From: Enoplolaimus lenunculus
Lineage: Eukaryota; Nematoda; Enoplea; Enoplida; Thoracostomopsidae
DNA length: 64,000 nt
NCBI GenBank assembly: GCA_030248215.1
Contig: JASANG010002453.1
Location: 1-64,000, forward strand
Direction: 5' to 3'
Notes under the pieces: generated by a model
Database searches by the model: none
Seen by the model: the letters and a program-made list of their open reading frames with translations, nothing else
What the model was told of the DNA's origin: nothing
Shown: one piece after another, positions 1-11,402 of the stretch
Layout of the letters: each line of letters starts with the position of its first letter
Numbering within the stretch: position 1 is the first letter of the stretch
Made by a program: the position numbers and the translations under genes

Positions 1-2
1 CT

Positions 3-155
3 TGTTTATGGATCCCGCTTAAGGACTGCCCAATATTTGTTTACACAACTGATACCGAAGACATCGTGCAAAAAATCAGTTTCGTATCAGAAACACGGAC
101 AGTGAAGCAGAGCCTGGTAGACATCAAGAGAATGTCATGGCTTGTAACAACATGA
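3..155 (+). other. Open reading frame at the left edge, possibly an exon
   Basis: An uninterrupted frame runs in from the window edge and ends at TGA (153-155). It reads about 50 residues, including WIPLKDCPIFVYTTDTED, and looks protein-like rather than low-complexity. It could be the last exon of a gene to the left. It could also be an exon of the phosphoenolpyruvate-synthase-like gene, because a GT at 117-118 would leave phase 0, as exon 522-646 needs. I recognise no family. The rest of 156-521 shows no convincing exon. Confidence 0.2.
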
Positions 156-521
156 TTTCATTCTAAGTTGCCTTTTTCGAGCAATACTTGTCGTAAATTT
201 GAATCACTAATTGCTAACAAACTTGCACAATCAGCCTAATTCGGATGTGATTAATATTCAGTTCCAGCGGAAGCTGATGATTAGACATAAACTCTCATCT
301 CAGCGTTGTCGTAGATTCAAGAACGTAAACCAGCTCACATTCTTTAAGAGTGGTAAACATTTTTCAGGATATGCGTGCAAGGATTTCACATGACTTTACA
401 AACGAGATTGGTATATTTCTCGATGCAACAAAATTTGTCCATACAGTCTTGTAGTTTCTTCCTGTCATCCTAGTGGCCTCTGGATATGTTTTGCTTACAT
501 TTTTAGAGTTTGTTGTTTCAG

Positions 522-3500
522 GCGAATGATGCAGTCGCGTTTCAAGCAGCGGACTTGAATGGAAATCAAGTTTTGATTCGATTTGGTCGACGCACGGTGT
601 TGCACGCAGGTGAACTGTGGCTGATTATACGACTAACAAATTCAAGGTAAGATTGTACACATAGTTTGGTATGATTTAGTTGATACAACCAATAGTGGAT
701 GATCTTAAACGAGAGTGTGCAACTAGCTGGACGGTGTATAGTACAAAATGTACCAGCACGCGTTGCGTTTTCGACTCACCCCCCTTGTTTATGGGGAGGG
801 TCGATTTCAGCTTTAATGCAAACTATACTGCTTCGACCGTTTAAGAATATGAACGAAGTATGTGTGAACATATGGGAATGCAACTTATTTATAATGTTTA
901 CTGAAAATGTTGCTTCCCCCCAAAGTAAGGGCGATAGACTAAAAATGCAACACGTGCCTGGCACATTCTTTTATACACAGAATGGGCCCAGTTGCATACT
1001 CTTGTTAAGAGTATCATGCACACTTGATGCAACTTATCCGGCTCGTAGCCAGAGACAGGCCCAGGCCAGGGGCTCTGCAAAAAATTTTGCACACCTTAGC
1101 AAATTTTCAATCTAGCTTGGAAGTCATCGAAAACCCTTGTATGGTTGTCCTGAAAATTTTTTAGCCTCCTATCAAGGTGCGCTAGCTACAGACCTGATTT
1201 CAGCCCAACAGACATTTCCAAAACTACCATAGACGAGGAGAAAGTTTTGAAACAAACGTTTAGGCTTGCATTATATAATAGGCCAAATTTAGGGTGGAGA
1301 CTGTACTGTAGTGACCCGAATAAGAGGGGTCCTTATTTTGAGTGAGTTCTTATCCATAATATAATTCCGTACGCGGATAGACTCCCTGAACCATAATTAG
1401 AGTCCATAAATGTCAATTATCCATAATTGTAGCTCATAAACGACTCCAGGATCAAATAACGTTGAGTTCGGAACTTTAAAGCGTACTTTAGTTTTGAAAG
1501 TAACGTTCCAAAGTATAACCTTGCATTATCGCCCAAGTTTTTAATGCAATGCAAAAAACCTTTAATTCAACGGATAGTTGCAATACCGGATTTATATCAG
1601 TAACTAAGGGTGGCGGAGGGCGTGTTGAGAATAAATAACAGTCCGTAACCGAATAACAGGGGGTACCATCTCGAGAGGCCAAACAAATATCAATCTCCCT
1701 CTTATTTGAGTCATACGGTACAAAAGCTCAATTTCGGGAAGGCAGATTGCCCATTAGATCAACCTTGCAAATAGCTGACTTTCACTAATTAGCAAAATGT
1801 TTTAGACATATTTTTGCCAGTTCTGCTGAAGACAATGTTACCGAACACGATATTAAACTGTGTTATCCGGGCCATCCAGCCACACAAATTTCACGAACAG
1901 AGTCAACCGACGATTTTATTGGTTCTGGACTAAAATGCCGAGTGGAACAGCCAATGAAATCTTGGTCTATTGAATATCAGGGTCCTATGATTGCGATATC
2001 TGAGAAGTAGGTACATGTTGAATTCGGATAACTTAAAACCTGCAAATTCTAAATATAAATGAAGTCGTTGAAATTAACACAACCTCGAAAAAGTTATTCG
2101 GGTCCACACCAGCATGGCAACTACACAGGCATCAAAATTGTATTAAAGGTTGGCCCATGTAAAGGTCAGTGGCGGGACGTTTTTCTGTGGGACTACAAAA
2201 GAGTAAGCTTAAGTTTTAGACTAAGTTTTGCTTGGCATACGCTTTAGGCTTAGGCTTAGGAATATGCTCACTGTTACGCTTAGGCTTAGGCTTAGAAACA
2301 TGCTTATATATAATACTGTTCAGCCCCTACATTGACATAAACGTTTAACACTAAAATGGCGTTTGGCTTCGAGCTCGTTTCGCTCAGGACTTTTCTCCGC
2401 TATTCTTGCGCGACTATAAACCGTTCACAATATTGAAGATCCGCCACTGCACCAGTCGATATTATGTCGGTCACAGGTTATAATCGGTTTACTGGTCCGC
2501 AAAATAACGTCCGAGACAGCGTCTTCGCATAGTGGATCACATATGTATTGGTGAATATTTCACGGTTGAGACCATCCCAGGATTAAAAAATTTAATTTGC
2601 CCCCGTAGACCACGAATACGAAAACAAAATCTTTACTCAGGATGTGTCCAGCTTTTCAATAAGTTGGTATATAAATCGTAATGCGAACGGATCATGAATA
2701 GAACCAGGAGCGGATCGTTTTTTCGCGGGGCTTGTAAGTTTAAGCTTTAGACCATTTTTTGGTTAAGCTTATGCTTAGAAATATGCTTTTATACTAATAT
2801 TACGGCCCTGTTCAATACCTCATATGTTTCAATTATTTTTCAGCCAGCACTCACAATCGGTGAAATCTAAACGAACAAAAGTCAACGTGGAACTTAAACT
2901 ACGGTAAATTCGCTGGTTAAGTTATATTCTTACTTTGATTTGTCATTTAAACTCTTATTTTATTAGCTAGAAGTATTGCTACGGGTCCTTAGCCAAGAGG
3001 GGGAGGGCAGGGTGTAGAGCCCCCTGGAAAAATTTTAGCCCCGCTAGAAAATTTTCAATCTTACTTGTAAGTCATTAAAAAGCCTTGTGCGCCCTTCATG
3101 AATATTTTTAGCACCCCTAGGTAGGTGAGCTGGCTACGGGCCCGGCAGCTTAGTACAAATGAGAAACTTATTATATTTACCAGTCAAGTTTCAGTTTATT
3201 ATCGCAAGATTGCGCTGGAATGAAAATCGACCATGTTGATAATAAATTCGGCATTACGACAATTCGTCACCTACAACTCGCCGACCGACAACTTGTAATC
3301 TTAAATTTCATCGACTCGACAATTCGTCACCCGTCATTATGCTCAGGCATCGGATTACGATATGGATTATGCTCAGATTTATTCATTGGCTTTAGGACAC
3401 AGTCGGGCGACAAGTTGTCTGGCGGCGAATAAGTTCTTAAACAACTACTACATTACCCTCAACGCTGAGCCGTACTGGCGCAGAGTTGGAAGCGGGTTAT

Positions 3501-6500
3501 TTCACGTGTCCCCGCCTCCAACTTGACACGCAGCCCAAGACCCGTTTAAGATCGCAAATGAGTGTGCAAAATGTGGATGAATAAGTAGATATGAAGTAAT
3601 CGCAACCAATCATTGGATGGGGTGAATCGTTCGTGAGAACGTCGTTTTTGGGGAATATTGTCACGACAGTATTTTTGGACTCGTTTGACATAAATCTAGA
3701 ATTAATAAACTTCAGAGTTCAACAAAATAAAGTTACAACCAAGTATATTTTGTTGAACTTTTAAGCAAATAAATTTGAAATTGACGTCAAATGAGGTCAA
3801 AAATACTGTCTCATGGCAATATTCAAACTGGACCCGTACCGATCCGCAACCGGTCATATCAGGTCAACTTTTGTGACCCATGACACAGATTGACTTGCCA
3901 AAAACCAATGAAATTAGACGCGTACCGGCCATAAGACCTACATTTATACTGAGCAAACGCAAGAGAGGCTGGGTAACTTTTTAAAATTTGGGCCATTCTC
4001 CAAAATGAAAAAATTCTTGGCAAATAATTATTATCTTAACTGGTAAACAGCCGGTTTATATCAAAATGCCAAACCTGATTTTTAGTATTCAGCTTAACCT
4101 GAAATGACATCAAATAAATTTCAAAAGTATGAGATGCTTACTTGCCTCGTAAATAGAAAAGATTACCGGCACATTGCACACTTTGTATTGTGTAATATCG
4201 AATTATAGTAAACTTTTCTAGCATTGGCAAGCAAGATGAACCGCGGAACCAAATTTTGGCCGCAAACCCGAATTTTGGCCGGGAACGCGGAACCAAATTT
4301 TGGCCGCAAACCCGAATTTTGGTCGGGAACGCAGAACCGAATTTTGGCCGCAAACCCGAATTTTGGCCAGGAACGCGGAACCGAATTTTGGCCTCGAATA
4401 ATAAAACTTTGAATCGTTGTTTACAGCTGGCGAGCGGTTTCGAAACATTTCGACTTCAACGCAGACTTGGATGCTGGTTTGGTGGCTGCAAGCGTAGCTC
4501 GCGAACCATGGACAACGTTATTCTTCAATAACTTGAAACGGTATTTTATTCGAAATTTTTGGCCGTTCTGCCAGAACCCGTAGCCATGCTAGAGTGGAGG
4601 GCTAACAATTTTCAGGATGAGCTTAGTAGGATTTTCGATGACTTGCATGGCGAGATTAAAATTCTTAAGGGGAACAAAAATATTTTTGGAGGGGCTGAAT
4701 CCATTTCAATTTCTGACTGCGGGTTCGCGTTTAGCGTACTTCCATGCATACCGATCAGCGCTTATAAAATCTTTTATTAACGGTGTCCAAAACTTATATG
4801 ATACGTATTTTTAGCAAGCATTCATTCTCGTAACCAGCAGGTCAGGGCTATAAGAGTAGTTGGTTTAAATATCATTGGCTCGTTGACCCAACCATTAATC
4901 GTTCAATGATTGGCTGGCCGTTGATTACCGGCCCGTAGTCAATTATAAACCGTAAAAAAGGTGGAATCCATTGGATCAAACCATATTTTACTGCATACGT
5001 ATCTTGAAAGTGCATTAGCAAAGTCGAAGGCGTCAGGATCGGACTATACCTGTGTTGCGGCGCTAAACGGCCTTTCACGTCAAAACATTTTTCGTTTTCG
5101 GTATGTGGTGCCGCCCGGCGCCGTAAAAGACCTTAATGTACGACACCGCTGCGTTCACGATACCATCGGGCAGCCACAGGAATGAAACGCTAACAGAACA
5201 TTACCTCCTTCAGTGGTTTAGGAAAATTACCAGGTGACAAAAGACGGCGCCTGTGACAATGGATATACGCCGAATAATAATTATGCACCATACAGGTTAT
5301 ATTGCGCACGCCAATGTCAAAAAATGTCCATGTTATTAGCTAACGGTAACAAAAAATTTACAAACATTCCTGAAGCGTAATAATTTTTTTCTTGTTATGA
5401 GGCCTAGCTAGGAAATAGTTTTCAGACACATACATTTTATGTAAAGCTCTTTACTGAACGAGTTTAGCGAGCGATCAAATTTAACCGTTTCTCACATGAA
5501 TATTTTCAGTTTCATATGAGATATAATTTCAAGCTAAGATCCTGTCCCCAGTTTCTCGTGTGGGAGGCGTTTACGATGGCCACTCAGCTATAGGAGCTTG
5601 ACCCTCAGGCCCGAGGGGGCCCTCACTTTTTGTAAAGATTTTGCACTGCGCATATATGTTAGAATTGTTAAACACTGCTCACAGTGTCTGTGTTGCTTGG
5701 ATGTTATACTTGTATTTAGTTGCTCATAGTATATACTCTATGAGTTAAAGGGTTTTAATAGCCTCTCACCCATTTTGTTAACCTATTAAAAGTGCCTTTT
5801 TGCTCGTGTCTCTAGCGATTTTGGGACCGGGTATATTCTAGGGCGTAGCCAGGGCGGAGGGCTTCATATGTCAGCCCCCTTTGATTTCAGCGTAAAATCA
5901 ACAAAATTTCCCGTATTTCTATAACGGAAACGAATATTCGGTAACCTCCTATGGTTCCAAATGAAGGTTGAGTGTATAATTCGTCTTCAGAGCACACGAA
6001 GACCGATACGAACAATGGGGAGAAATGACTGGTTCAATTGAATTTCAAGAAGAACCAAACGATTTCATTAATCTTCCATCGTCAATTGTTCAACTGAATC
6101 ACCTGATTGGAATGCGTGATCATTGTTACGGTAAACATACTCCTTCATATGTTACTTTCAGGGACGTCCAGTTGTACATCGACACAGTAATTGGCATAGT
6201 ATTCATACTTATTTTTTCTGGTTTAGGCTTAAGGCTTATGCTTAGGCGCCCTTGGATGTACAACTGACCGTGAGCAACTCAGGGTCAATTGTGCGAACCT
6301 AAATCGACCACAGTGTGTCGCCCGACAGGTTCTCATCCGACAGTGTCCTAAGCCTAAGCTTATAATTGGGCGACGAATTGGTTGGTACTGACGAACCCTG
6401 ATAAAGGCAGTGACGGTAGAAGACAAGTTTTTAAACCAGGCGAAACTTTATTGAATTTTGAACCAGCAAACCGATTAACATTAAAGTGAAAATTGGTTTT

Positions 6501-9500
6501 GATTTCGAATGGTGTCGCCAAAGATTCGTTGAAATCGAAGCGAATAAGACACACTCGTAGGTCGATGTCTTTCCAACAGGAACATACGGTGCTCACTGTA
6601 GTACTGTACAGCGTAGCCAATGTTGTATATTTTACAAATTCGACAGCGGATTTTATTCTTTTTTGCATAAGAATTACGGGATTTCTGTATCCGTATTTTA
6701 TTTCTGCATCAACTTTGCGATCCGCAACTACAGAAGTTTGCCAGGATTCTGTACCTATAAACACCAGAAACTCACATGCATTCGCATCATGTGTTAAGGT
6801 AAGTTTTGGGTTCGTTCATTTTGGCTGGTTTTGGAATTCAAATTGTTTCGTTTCACAGGATTTTTGACTCGTATTGGGGCTGTAGGGTTTAACATTGAAA
6901 ATGGTACATTTGTTCAGGTTTGCGAGACTGGTCGCGATACAAGAGATATTGCGCAAATATGGGCTATTCTGAGGTAAAAACAGATGTTTTGTTTAAAATG
7001 CTTGTTGAACCAAAGCTGAAAAATACGTTAGCCTAACTATCACCAAAAGCGTATGATAACATTTGTTTAGTATCCACGTTGTGGTTAGACTCGGTGTACA
7101 TGCCGACTTTCCTCCCGTCAAGTCTTACCCCATGCATAAATCTGCCTAGGTATATCTTTCTCCCCGGAAACATCTGCCTAGCCAAATCTTTTGCCCGGAA
7201 AAATCGGTGTTGGCAGACTCGGTATCATGAAATGCGTGTAACACTTTGAATATCCCAAATGATTTGAACAATAATTGAAAATACGAAAATTGTTGCTGAA
7301 GTTAAATTGAAACAGCTTGAAAGTAGATTGAAATCCAATGGTTACTGCTTAATCGCTGCTTAACAACTTTCGAAACATTTCGTACGTAAAAACGGATATG
7401 AAACGGAATTTTGCATCGAACATTCAGTTGAGAAACAGATCGAATTAGAAAGTTGAACTGTGTTGTGTGATAGAACACGCCGTATAACACAAATATTTAA
7501 AATTGTCGCAACAGGTTATGACGGCAATTTGTCGCCTGACAACTAGTCGACCTACAACTTGTAATCCGAAAGCTCGTTGACTCCACAATTTGTTGGCCAT
7601 CATGACCCATTTTATATTTAGGGCAGTCCTGTTTTCTCGCACGACTACAATAGAGTAGGATTAAATTTTAAACTTTTTTCGAAGGTTTAGGCTCAAGTTT
7701 AGGCGTAGGATTAACACCTATTTTTACACTTAGTCTTAGACTTTGGAATATAAAGTTATGACCCTAAAACTAATTGGATCAAATCATTATGCTTAAGCTT
7801 TAGCTTACAATTATGCTTTACGATTATAATTAGGCTTAGGACGCTGTCTAGTGAAACTTTGATCAGTGAGATTCAACACACAGTAAATTAAAGTAACGAT
7901 TTGTTTTTCAGAGTGGAATTTACTTTCACGTTGGAGCCGTTTCGATCTCGAATGGAACAACGCAGTAAACATCCATATTGTTTGTGCGTCAAAAATTTAG
8001 TTATAGAAACATTTTGCCAAATTTGCATACTTTAAGTCCCAGGCTCTTGTACACTCTCTTCCTATATTTTAAGGTTAAGGCTTAGGCTTAGGCTTAGACA
8101 AACGGTTAGGCTTATGAAAGCATTGTCCAAAACATAAGCCTATATAATTGCCAGAGGAATAGGTACAAGAGCCAAATAATATTCACACATGCAAGATTTT
8201 GCAGCGAAAACTTGCGTTTGTAACTTGCACGCGTAAACTTGCAGTTGTAAGTATTTGCAAACAAACATCATTTTCAGTCTGAAGCTTGACACTAAATTTT
8301 TTTTGCAGTCGCCGTAAAAACTAGCACGTGTAATTTGCACCTGCAGTTATTTGCAACGAATTGTTATTTTCAATATGAACTTGACATTTAATTTTTAAAA
8401 TTGTAATTCACACCTGCAAATATTTGCAAGGAATTGTTATTTTCAATATGAACTTGACGTTTAATTTTTTAAAATATAATTTGCAAGCGATCGCAACAAT
8501 TATAAGTTATAAATTATCGCATGTGAATACGGCTTTAATAGACGAAAAATTGTCATTTGAGTATAGATCTGCAGTGGCAAACGCTCGCTGTACTTATCAC
8601 GCATTTTAGGCTTGCAGGCTACAATGTTTTTACAAATGATACGTTGAAAAGTATCCTTAAATTTTCATTTACAAGTTAGAATTTAGCAAAAAAATATTTG
8701 CCATCTGCACCCATAATTCTTCAACGTGCATAGCAACTATCACCAGTTAGCGATAGGTTTTTCAACTTGCATTTTGCAGATCTCGAAATTGGTACAGAAG
8801 TACGGCAAATCAAATGCGCAAAAATGGGCAACATTTCGAACCTCGCCATAAACTGATTCAAAGGCTGCAAGACGTACAAACTAGTGATAGGTGCTACACA
8901 CATTTGAGAATATAGGCCGTGCTATTAGGCTTAGGCTTAGGCTTAGGCTTAGGCTTAAGGTCGGAACGTAGTTGGACTACAAATTATAAAAACTTAAACG
9001 TGTGGTATGACCAGGGGGGTTGTAAATTTCATTGTTTTCATATTTTAGTTTAATTTACGGCTACGTTGGCGGTGATTGTTTAACAAAAAATCAAACGCTG
9101 TTACCGATTTCGAATTGCAGTCTTGATCTCAGGTTGATTGGAGACAATGGAGTTCCGCCGGAATTGCTTTCTTTCAGTTTTACCGCTGGTTAGTTTACTA
9201 TATAGTCCACTGGATTTGTTTTTTATACAAACGCTATTAATAGTGTGTTAGCATTTTTAGGCCAATGCAAAACACAGGGGCGGAACAGTATTATATGCAT
9301 ATTCCTAAGCCTAAGTTTAAGCCTGAACCTAAGCGTAAGAATGAGCATATTCATAAGCCTAGACGTAAGCCTGAACCTAAGCGTAAGAATGAGCATATTC
9401 CTAAGCCTAGGTCTAAGCCTGAACCTAAGCGTAAGAATGAGCATATTCCTAAGCCTTAGCCTAAGCCTAAGCCAAGCAAAAAATTAGTCTAAAGCTTAAG

Positions 9501-9843
9501 CTTTCTCTTTTCTAGTCCCGCAGAAAAACGTTCCGCCCCTGAGTAGCGCACGACGTATCGGGATTAAACAGGTATGATTTTACCTCATATTATATTTTTG
9601 AATATTCTACTCTCATGTGCCAATATTGTCTTTGTCCGTTTAATAATATTTTCAGCTGATGGCAAAGAATTTTTAGTCGAAATGCAAGTCGCAACGGAAA
9701 CCGTTGTTTTCAACGGTGCTCAACGTGAATCTCGATCACATTTGAGATTTGTCAATTTGACCATTTCATGCGCAGATATGAATATAATGCACAGTTGTGG
9801 CAATGGTTTTAGTGAATTTGAATATCGAAATTACAAGACTTAA
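522..9843 (+). CDS. Phosphoenolpyruvate-synthase-like protein, stand-alone N-terminal-type region (5' end missing)
   Basis: Eight phase-compatible exons: 522-646, 1821-2006, 2844-2903, 4427-4540, 5991-6130, 6859-6973, 9049-9188 and 9656-9843, with TAA at 9841-9843 and a possible AATAAA at 9853-9858. They give 355 residues. Visible landmarks match the N-terminal region of invertebrate proteins annotated 'putative phosphoenolpyruvate synthase': LNGNQVLIRFGRR, then GSGLKCRVEQPMKSW, KHFDFNADLD, REPW, DRYEQWGEMTGSI, GMRDHCYG, YGYV, GDNGVPPE, FSFTAG and a final EFEYRN. In those proteins ATP-grasp and phosphohistidine domains normally follow; here the chain stops two residues after YRNYK, so no kinase-like catalytic part is encoded. 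The usual RDW after RDHxxG is not visible. The start codon is not found: exon 1 is preceded by an in-frame stop and a good acceptor, so at least one more exon lies upstream. Function is unknown. The family match is from memory. Confidence 0.6.
1040..1198. mobile_element. Copy of the GGCCCGTAGCCA inverted-repeat family
   Basis: A degenerate copy in intron 1 of the PEP-synthase-like gene. The left end resembles CGGCTCGTAGCCAG and the right end resembles GCTAGCTACAGACC. The inside shares AAAATTTT...TTTTCAATCT and AAGTCAT blocks with the copies at 2978-3150 and 18965-19130. Confidence 0.5.
1307..1680. mobile_element. Copy of the CTGTAGTGACCCGAATAA element
   Basis: The left end reads TACTGTAGTGACCCGAATAA followed by GAGGGGTCC, matching both ends of the better copy at 17246-17633. 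The inside has repeated TCCATAATTAGAGTCC-like motifs. The right end is not sharply definable. Confidence 0.4.
2152..2335. mobile_element. TTAGGC-containing miniature inverted-repeat element
   Basis: The left end GGCCCATGTAAAGGTCAG matches the family whose best copies lie at 25023-25216 and 10550-10734. The inside carries AGAGTAAGCTTAAG, then GGCTTAGGCTTAGG tracts and a TACTGTTCAGCCCC right arm. The right end is degenerate. It lies in intron 2 of the PEP-synthase-like gene. A shorter decayed relative lies at about 2700-2822. Confidence 0.6.
2978..3150. mobile_element. Copy of the GGCCCGTAGCCA inverted-repeat family
   Basis: Left end ACGGGTCCTTAGCCA and right end TGGCTACGGGCCC are imperfect inverted repeats. 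The inside (CCCCCTGGAAAAATTTTAG, TTTTCAATCTTACTTGTAAG) is close to the copy at 18965-19130. No coding capacity. Confidence 0.55.
4241..4394. repeat. 44-bp tandem repeat, about 3.5 units
   Basis: The unit contains AACCAAATTTTGGCCGC followed by AAACCCGAATTTTGGCC and GGGAACGCGG, with few substitutions between units. Each unit holds two copies of an AATTTTGGCC core. The array lies in an intron, immediately upstream of the exon at 4427. The short open frames over it come from the repeat. Confidence 0.85.
7606..7780. mobile_element. Degenerate TTAGGC-family miniature element
   Basis: The left arm (TTTTATATTTAGGGCAG, ACTACAATAGAGTAGG), a centre of TTTAGGCTCAAGTTTAGGCG and the right arm ATGACCCTAAAACTAATTGG follow the order of the intact copies. 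Target duplications are no longer visible. Confidence 0.4.
8042..8175. mobile_element. Miniature element with GGCTCTTGTAC ends
   Basis: The left end GGCTCTTGTACACTCTCTTC and the right end GAGGAATAGGTACAAGAGCC are inverted repeats. The inside has three direct TTAGGC units. A relative ending AGGAAGTGTACAAGAGCC lies at about 46165-46272. No target duplication was found. Confidence 0.5.
8929..8957 (+). repeat. Pure (TTAGGC)n tract
   Basis: About five uninterrupted TTAGGC units. This is the cleanest hexamer tract in the window. It lies in an intron of the PEP-synthase-like gene without clear element ends around it. Confidence 0.85.
9256..9545. mobile_element. TTAGGC-family element with expanded internal repeat
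   Basis: The ends are GGCCAATGCAAAACACAGGGG...CGGAACAGTA and TTCCGCCCCTGAGTAG. The inside has three near-identical units of about 57 bp, each made of CCTAAGC hexamers plus GCGTAAGAATGAGCATATTC. The reading frames over it are repeat artefacts. It lies in the last intron of the PEP-synthase-like gene. Confidence 0.65.
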
Positions 9844-9888
9844 GAAGCGAAAAATAAAAGAAACAGTATGATACTCGTTGAACTCCGT

Positions 9889-10040
9889 GGCCAAAGTAAA
9901 GAACAGGGGCAGAACTGCATTAAAAGCATATTCCTAAGCCTAAGCCTAAGCCTAAGCCAAGCAAAAAATTAGTCTAAACTTAAGCTTACTCTATTCTAGT
10001 CCCACAGAAAAACTCTCCGCCCCTGATCTTTACATGGGCC
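9889..10040. mobile_element. TTAGGC-family miniature element
   Basis: Left end GGCCAAAGTAAAGAACAGGG and right end CCCCTGATCTTTACATGGGCC are inverted repeats. CCTAAGCCTAAGCC lies inside. It sits about 45 bp past the stop of the PEP-synthase-like gene. The 8-bp flanks do not match. Confidence 0.65.
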
Positions 10041-10549
10041 ATAAAAATGTACGACGAGCGTTAGGAAAAAAATATGTAACCATGTTCGCATATTTTAGGA
10101 ATAGCGGCATACTGTATAGGGTTCCGAATAAAGTGGAAGTTGCTGTCTTTAGATTCGCCAGTTCAGAGTGATCATTGCTCTCACGATTCGGTTCCAGATT
10201 GTTATTTAGCTTTCAATCCAACTCCAGTTATTTAAACCACACACAACCAACTTATGCCAGCCATGCTATATAGTTTAAGGTCTTTAGGAAACTACTTTCA
10301 GAGCTTGAACATTCTGCTATGGATATTGGCGACATTATACTTTGAGCACTAAGTCAAACTTTTATAGTGGACTAAATTGGGTTAATTAAGCATTACCGCA
10401 ATCTAATTAAAATTCTAATTGACGTTTACGGACTAATTATTGATTTATGACTCTATCAAAGTTGAAACTATAATTAGAGAAATAAACTCGTACTGATTGT
10501 GACTCAAAATAGTAAACCCTGACTCTTATTTTACTTACATTCTTATTCG

Positions 10550-10734
10550 GGCCAATGTTACTTTTAGGGCCGTCCCGGTTTCTGATGGATCCGTAAAAGA
10601 GTATGCTTACATTCTAGACTACATGTTTTTGCTTAGGCTTAAGCTTAGGCGTAGGAATACGCTTTTGCAACGCTTAGGCTTAGGCTTATTATTACGCTTG
10701 ACCTACTGTTACGGCCCTAAAAGTAACGTTGGCC
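10550..10734. mobile_element. TTAGGC-family element with perfect 8-bp target duplication
   Basis: The element starts GGCCAATGTTACTTTTAGGG and ends CCCTAAAAGTAACGTTGGCC. CTTATTCG flanks it on both sides (10542-10549 and 10735-10742). Inside are GCTTAGGCTTAAGC-type hexamer tracts. A duplication of eight bases with terminal inverted repeats fits cut-and-paste insertion of the hAT or P type. No transposase is encoded. Confidence 0.85.
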
Positions 10735-11054
10735 CTTATTCGTGTTACTACGATAAGCAAAGAAAACAGCATAAAATGAACCTAAAACTGGTTCATAGGT
10801 TACGGGTAAAAATACAACGATCACTTGGTACGGCACCTATTTCAATACCTAAAATTAGGTACGTTGTAGTATATCTTGGTTTACTGTCTTTACCAGTTTC
10901 AACCTGCAGTTAATTGGATGGTGACTTTTCAAAAAAAATTTTGGGTGCTTCGTAAAATGTTATTACTAAACGCATATACAAAAGATTAATAAAAATTAGC
11001 ATTAAAGTGACATATTTAAAATTTTTTCAGCAGTAATCTCTGACTGGTATGTCT

Positions 11055-11402
11055 AAGGGTTGCGCTATACTTGTCGTCCGACGTCGTTCATAACCGTCCG
11101 TCACGACACAGTATCGTACGTAAGTTATTTGCGTACGATACCGCACGGTGACGGACGACGTCGTACGGGAGACGGACGGCGTCGTACGGGAGCCGGACGG
11201 CGTCGTACGGGAGACGGACGGAGTCGTATGGGTGACGGACGGCGTCGTACGGGAGACGGACGGCGTCGTACGGGAGACGGACGGCGTCGTACGGGAGACG
11301 GACGGCGTCGTACGGGAGCCGGACGGCGTCGTACGGGTGACGGACGGCGTCATACGGGTGACGGACGACGCCGCACATCAAAAGAAGAAATGCGCAACCC
11401 TT
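11055..11402. mobile_element. Inverted-repeat element AAGGGTTGCGC carrying a minisatellite
   Basis: The ends are AAGGGTTGCGCT (left) and TGCGCAACCCTT (right), matching in 11 of 12 positions. Between them lie a CGTCCGACGTCG-rich left part and a 21-bp minisatellite that fills most of the right part. The GCGCTATACTT just inside the left end recurs in elements at 49838-49918 and about 63530-63685. Confidence 0.6.
11139..11376. repeat. 21-bp GC-rich minisatellite, about 11 units
   Basis: The unit is GTACGGGAGACGGACGGCGTC with substitutions at a few fixed places (GAGAC, GAGCC or GTGAC). Because 21 is a multiple of three, all frames stay open, which explains the long frames on both strands. Its GC content contrasts sharply with the AT-rich surroundings. 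Confidence 0.9.

Noticed and set aside
4961-5185. Open frame of 74 codons in an intron of the PEP-synthase-like gene
   Set aside because: Exon 4540 joins 5991 directly in phase with a good family match, so this segment is skipped. No known motif was seen.
7915-7969. Candidate exon after TTTTTCAG reading VEFTFTLEPF
   Set aside because: Its phase does not connect to the next exon at 9049, whereas 6973 joins 9049 directly in phase and restores the family's GYV segment.
8929-8957. TTAGGC tract as a chromosome end
   Set aside because: Only about five units, surrounded by gene exons on both sides, and the same hexamer occurs inside dispersed elements throughout the window.
9245-9487. Open frames over the CCTAAGC tracts
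   Set aside because: They are products of the hexamer repeat inside a miniature element.
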